Shown here: positions 63,936-64,000 of the stretch, piece by piece
Numbering within the stretch: position 1 is the first letter of the stretch
How the letters are laid out: each line of letters starts with the position of its first letter
NCBI GenBank assembly: GCA_964479665.1
Contig: CAYZNN010000012.1
Span: 18,177-82,176 of the forward strand
Source: UBA2287 sp964479665
GTDB lineage: Bacteria; Bacteroidota; Bacteroidia; Bacteroidales; Tenuifilaceae
DNA: 64,000 bases
Direction: 5' to 3'
Program-made: the position numbers and the translations under genes
The notes under the pieces: generated by a model
What the model was told of the DNA's origin: nothing
What the model saw: the letters and a program-made list of their open reading frames with translations, nothing else
The model's database searches: none

Positions 63936-63973
63936 AAACCCAAAGGGGCAGCAATGCACCTTTGGGTTTTTTT
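63936..63973 (+). terminator. Intrinsic terminator after groEL
   Basis: AAACCCAAAGG (63936-63946) pairs with CCTTTGGGTTT (63959-63969), followed by a T run. Confidence 0.9.
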
Positions 63974-64000
63974 ATGCCCATAGAATTATCCTATATCAAT

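Overview
The window looks like a chromosomal segment of a Bacteroidetes (Bacteroidota) genome, most likely a Bacteroidales-type organism. The evidence is Bacteroidetes-style promoters (a TTG element about 20 bp upstream of TAnnTTTG), few Shine-Dalgarno sequences, a ubiE-like gene followed by the type IX secretion gene porT, a large OmpA-family protein built like PorE, an HU-CCDC81/SPOR protein, and Bacteroidetes-type RimP-NusA-IF2 and LptE-SecG-GroESL neighbourhoods. No rRNA or tRNA genes, CRISPR arrays, prophages or complete insertion sequences were seen.

Layout. 1-6.9 kb: a subtilisin-like lipoprotein protease, RecQ helicase, a small membrane protein, an aspartate-type aminotransferase and MltG. 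7.0-8.4 kb: a DNA/RNA endonuclease lipoprotein split by an in-frame stop. 8.4-13.9 kb (minus strand): agmatinase, an aminopeptidase P-like enzyme, a candidate leader-peptide attenuator, then lysC-lysA. 14.2-16.9 kb: a frameshifted secreted protein, and an ECF sigma/anti-sigma operon with two LTxxQ periplasmic proteins. 17.0-27.2 kb: a 4HB-HAMP stub with TrkH, a 5'-nucleotidase, QueE, a PorE-like protein, several small enzymes and the HU-SPOR protein. 27.5-31.3 kb: a TPR hybrid histidine kinase broken at its H-box, a single-domain response regulator and a Crp/Fnr regulator.

31.5-44.2 kb is the most unusual region: a chemosensory (Che) cluster holding two CheY-like proteins, a 606-residue soluble coiled-coil protein with a CheZ-like motif, a STAS protein, CheA, CheW, an outer-membrane protein, CheR, a histidine-kinase homologue with no phospho-acceptor histidine, CheD, CheB and a membrane GAF/PAS protein. 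No recognisable methyl-accepting receptor lies in it. It starts next to a divergent Crp/Fnr gene, with a perfect 22-bp FNR-like palindrome between them.

44.7-64 kb returns to core functions: purL, ubiE/menG, porT, an FAD oxidoreductase, a TrmH-family methyltransferase, an MscS channel, a frameshifted secreted protein, rimP-nusA-infB, a sigma-54 activator, lptE, a conserved hypothetical protein, secG, groES and groEL.

Four accessory genes (7.0, 14.2, 27.5 and 52.6 kb) each carry a single lesion that can be repaired conceptually, while the housekeeping genes look intact. Two diverged copies of a 150-bp MITE-like repeat (5.6 and 44.4 kb) and a 129-bp long-hairpin element (53.6 kb) lie between genes.
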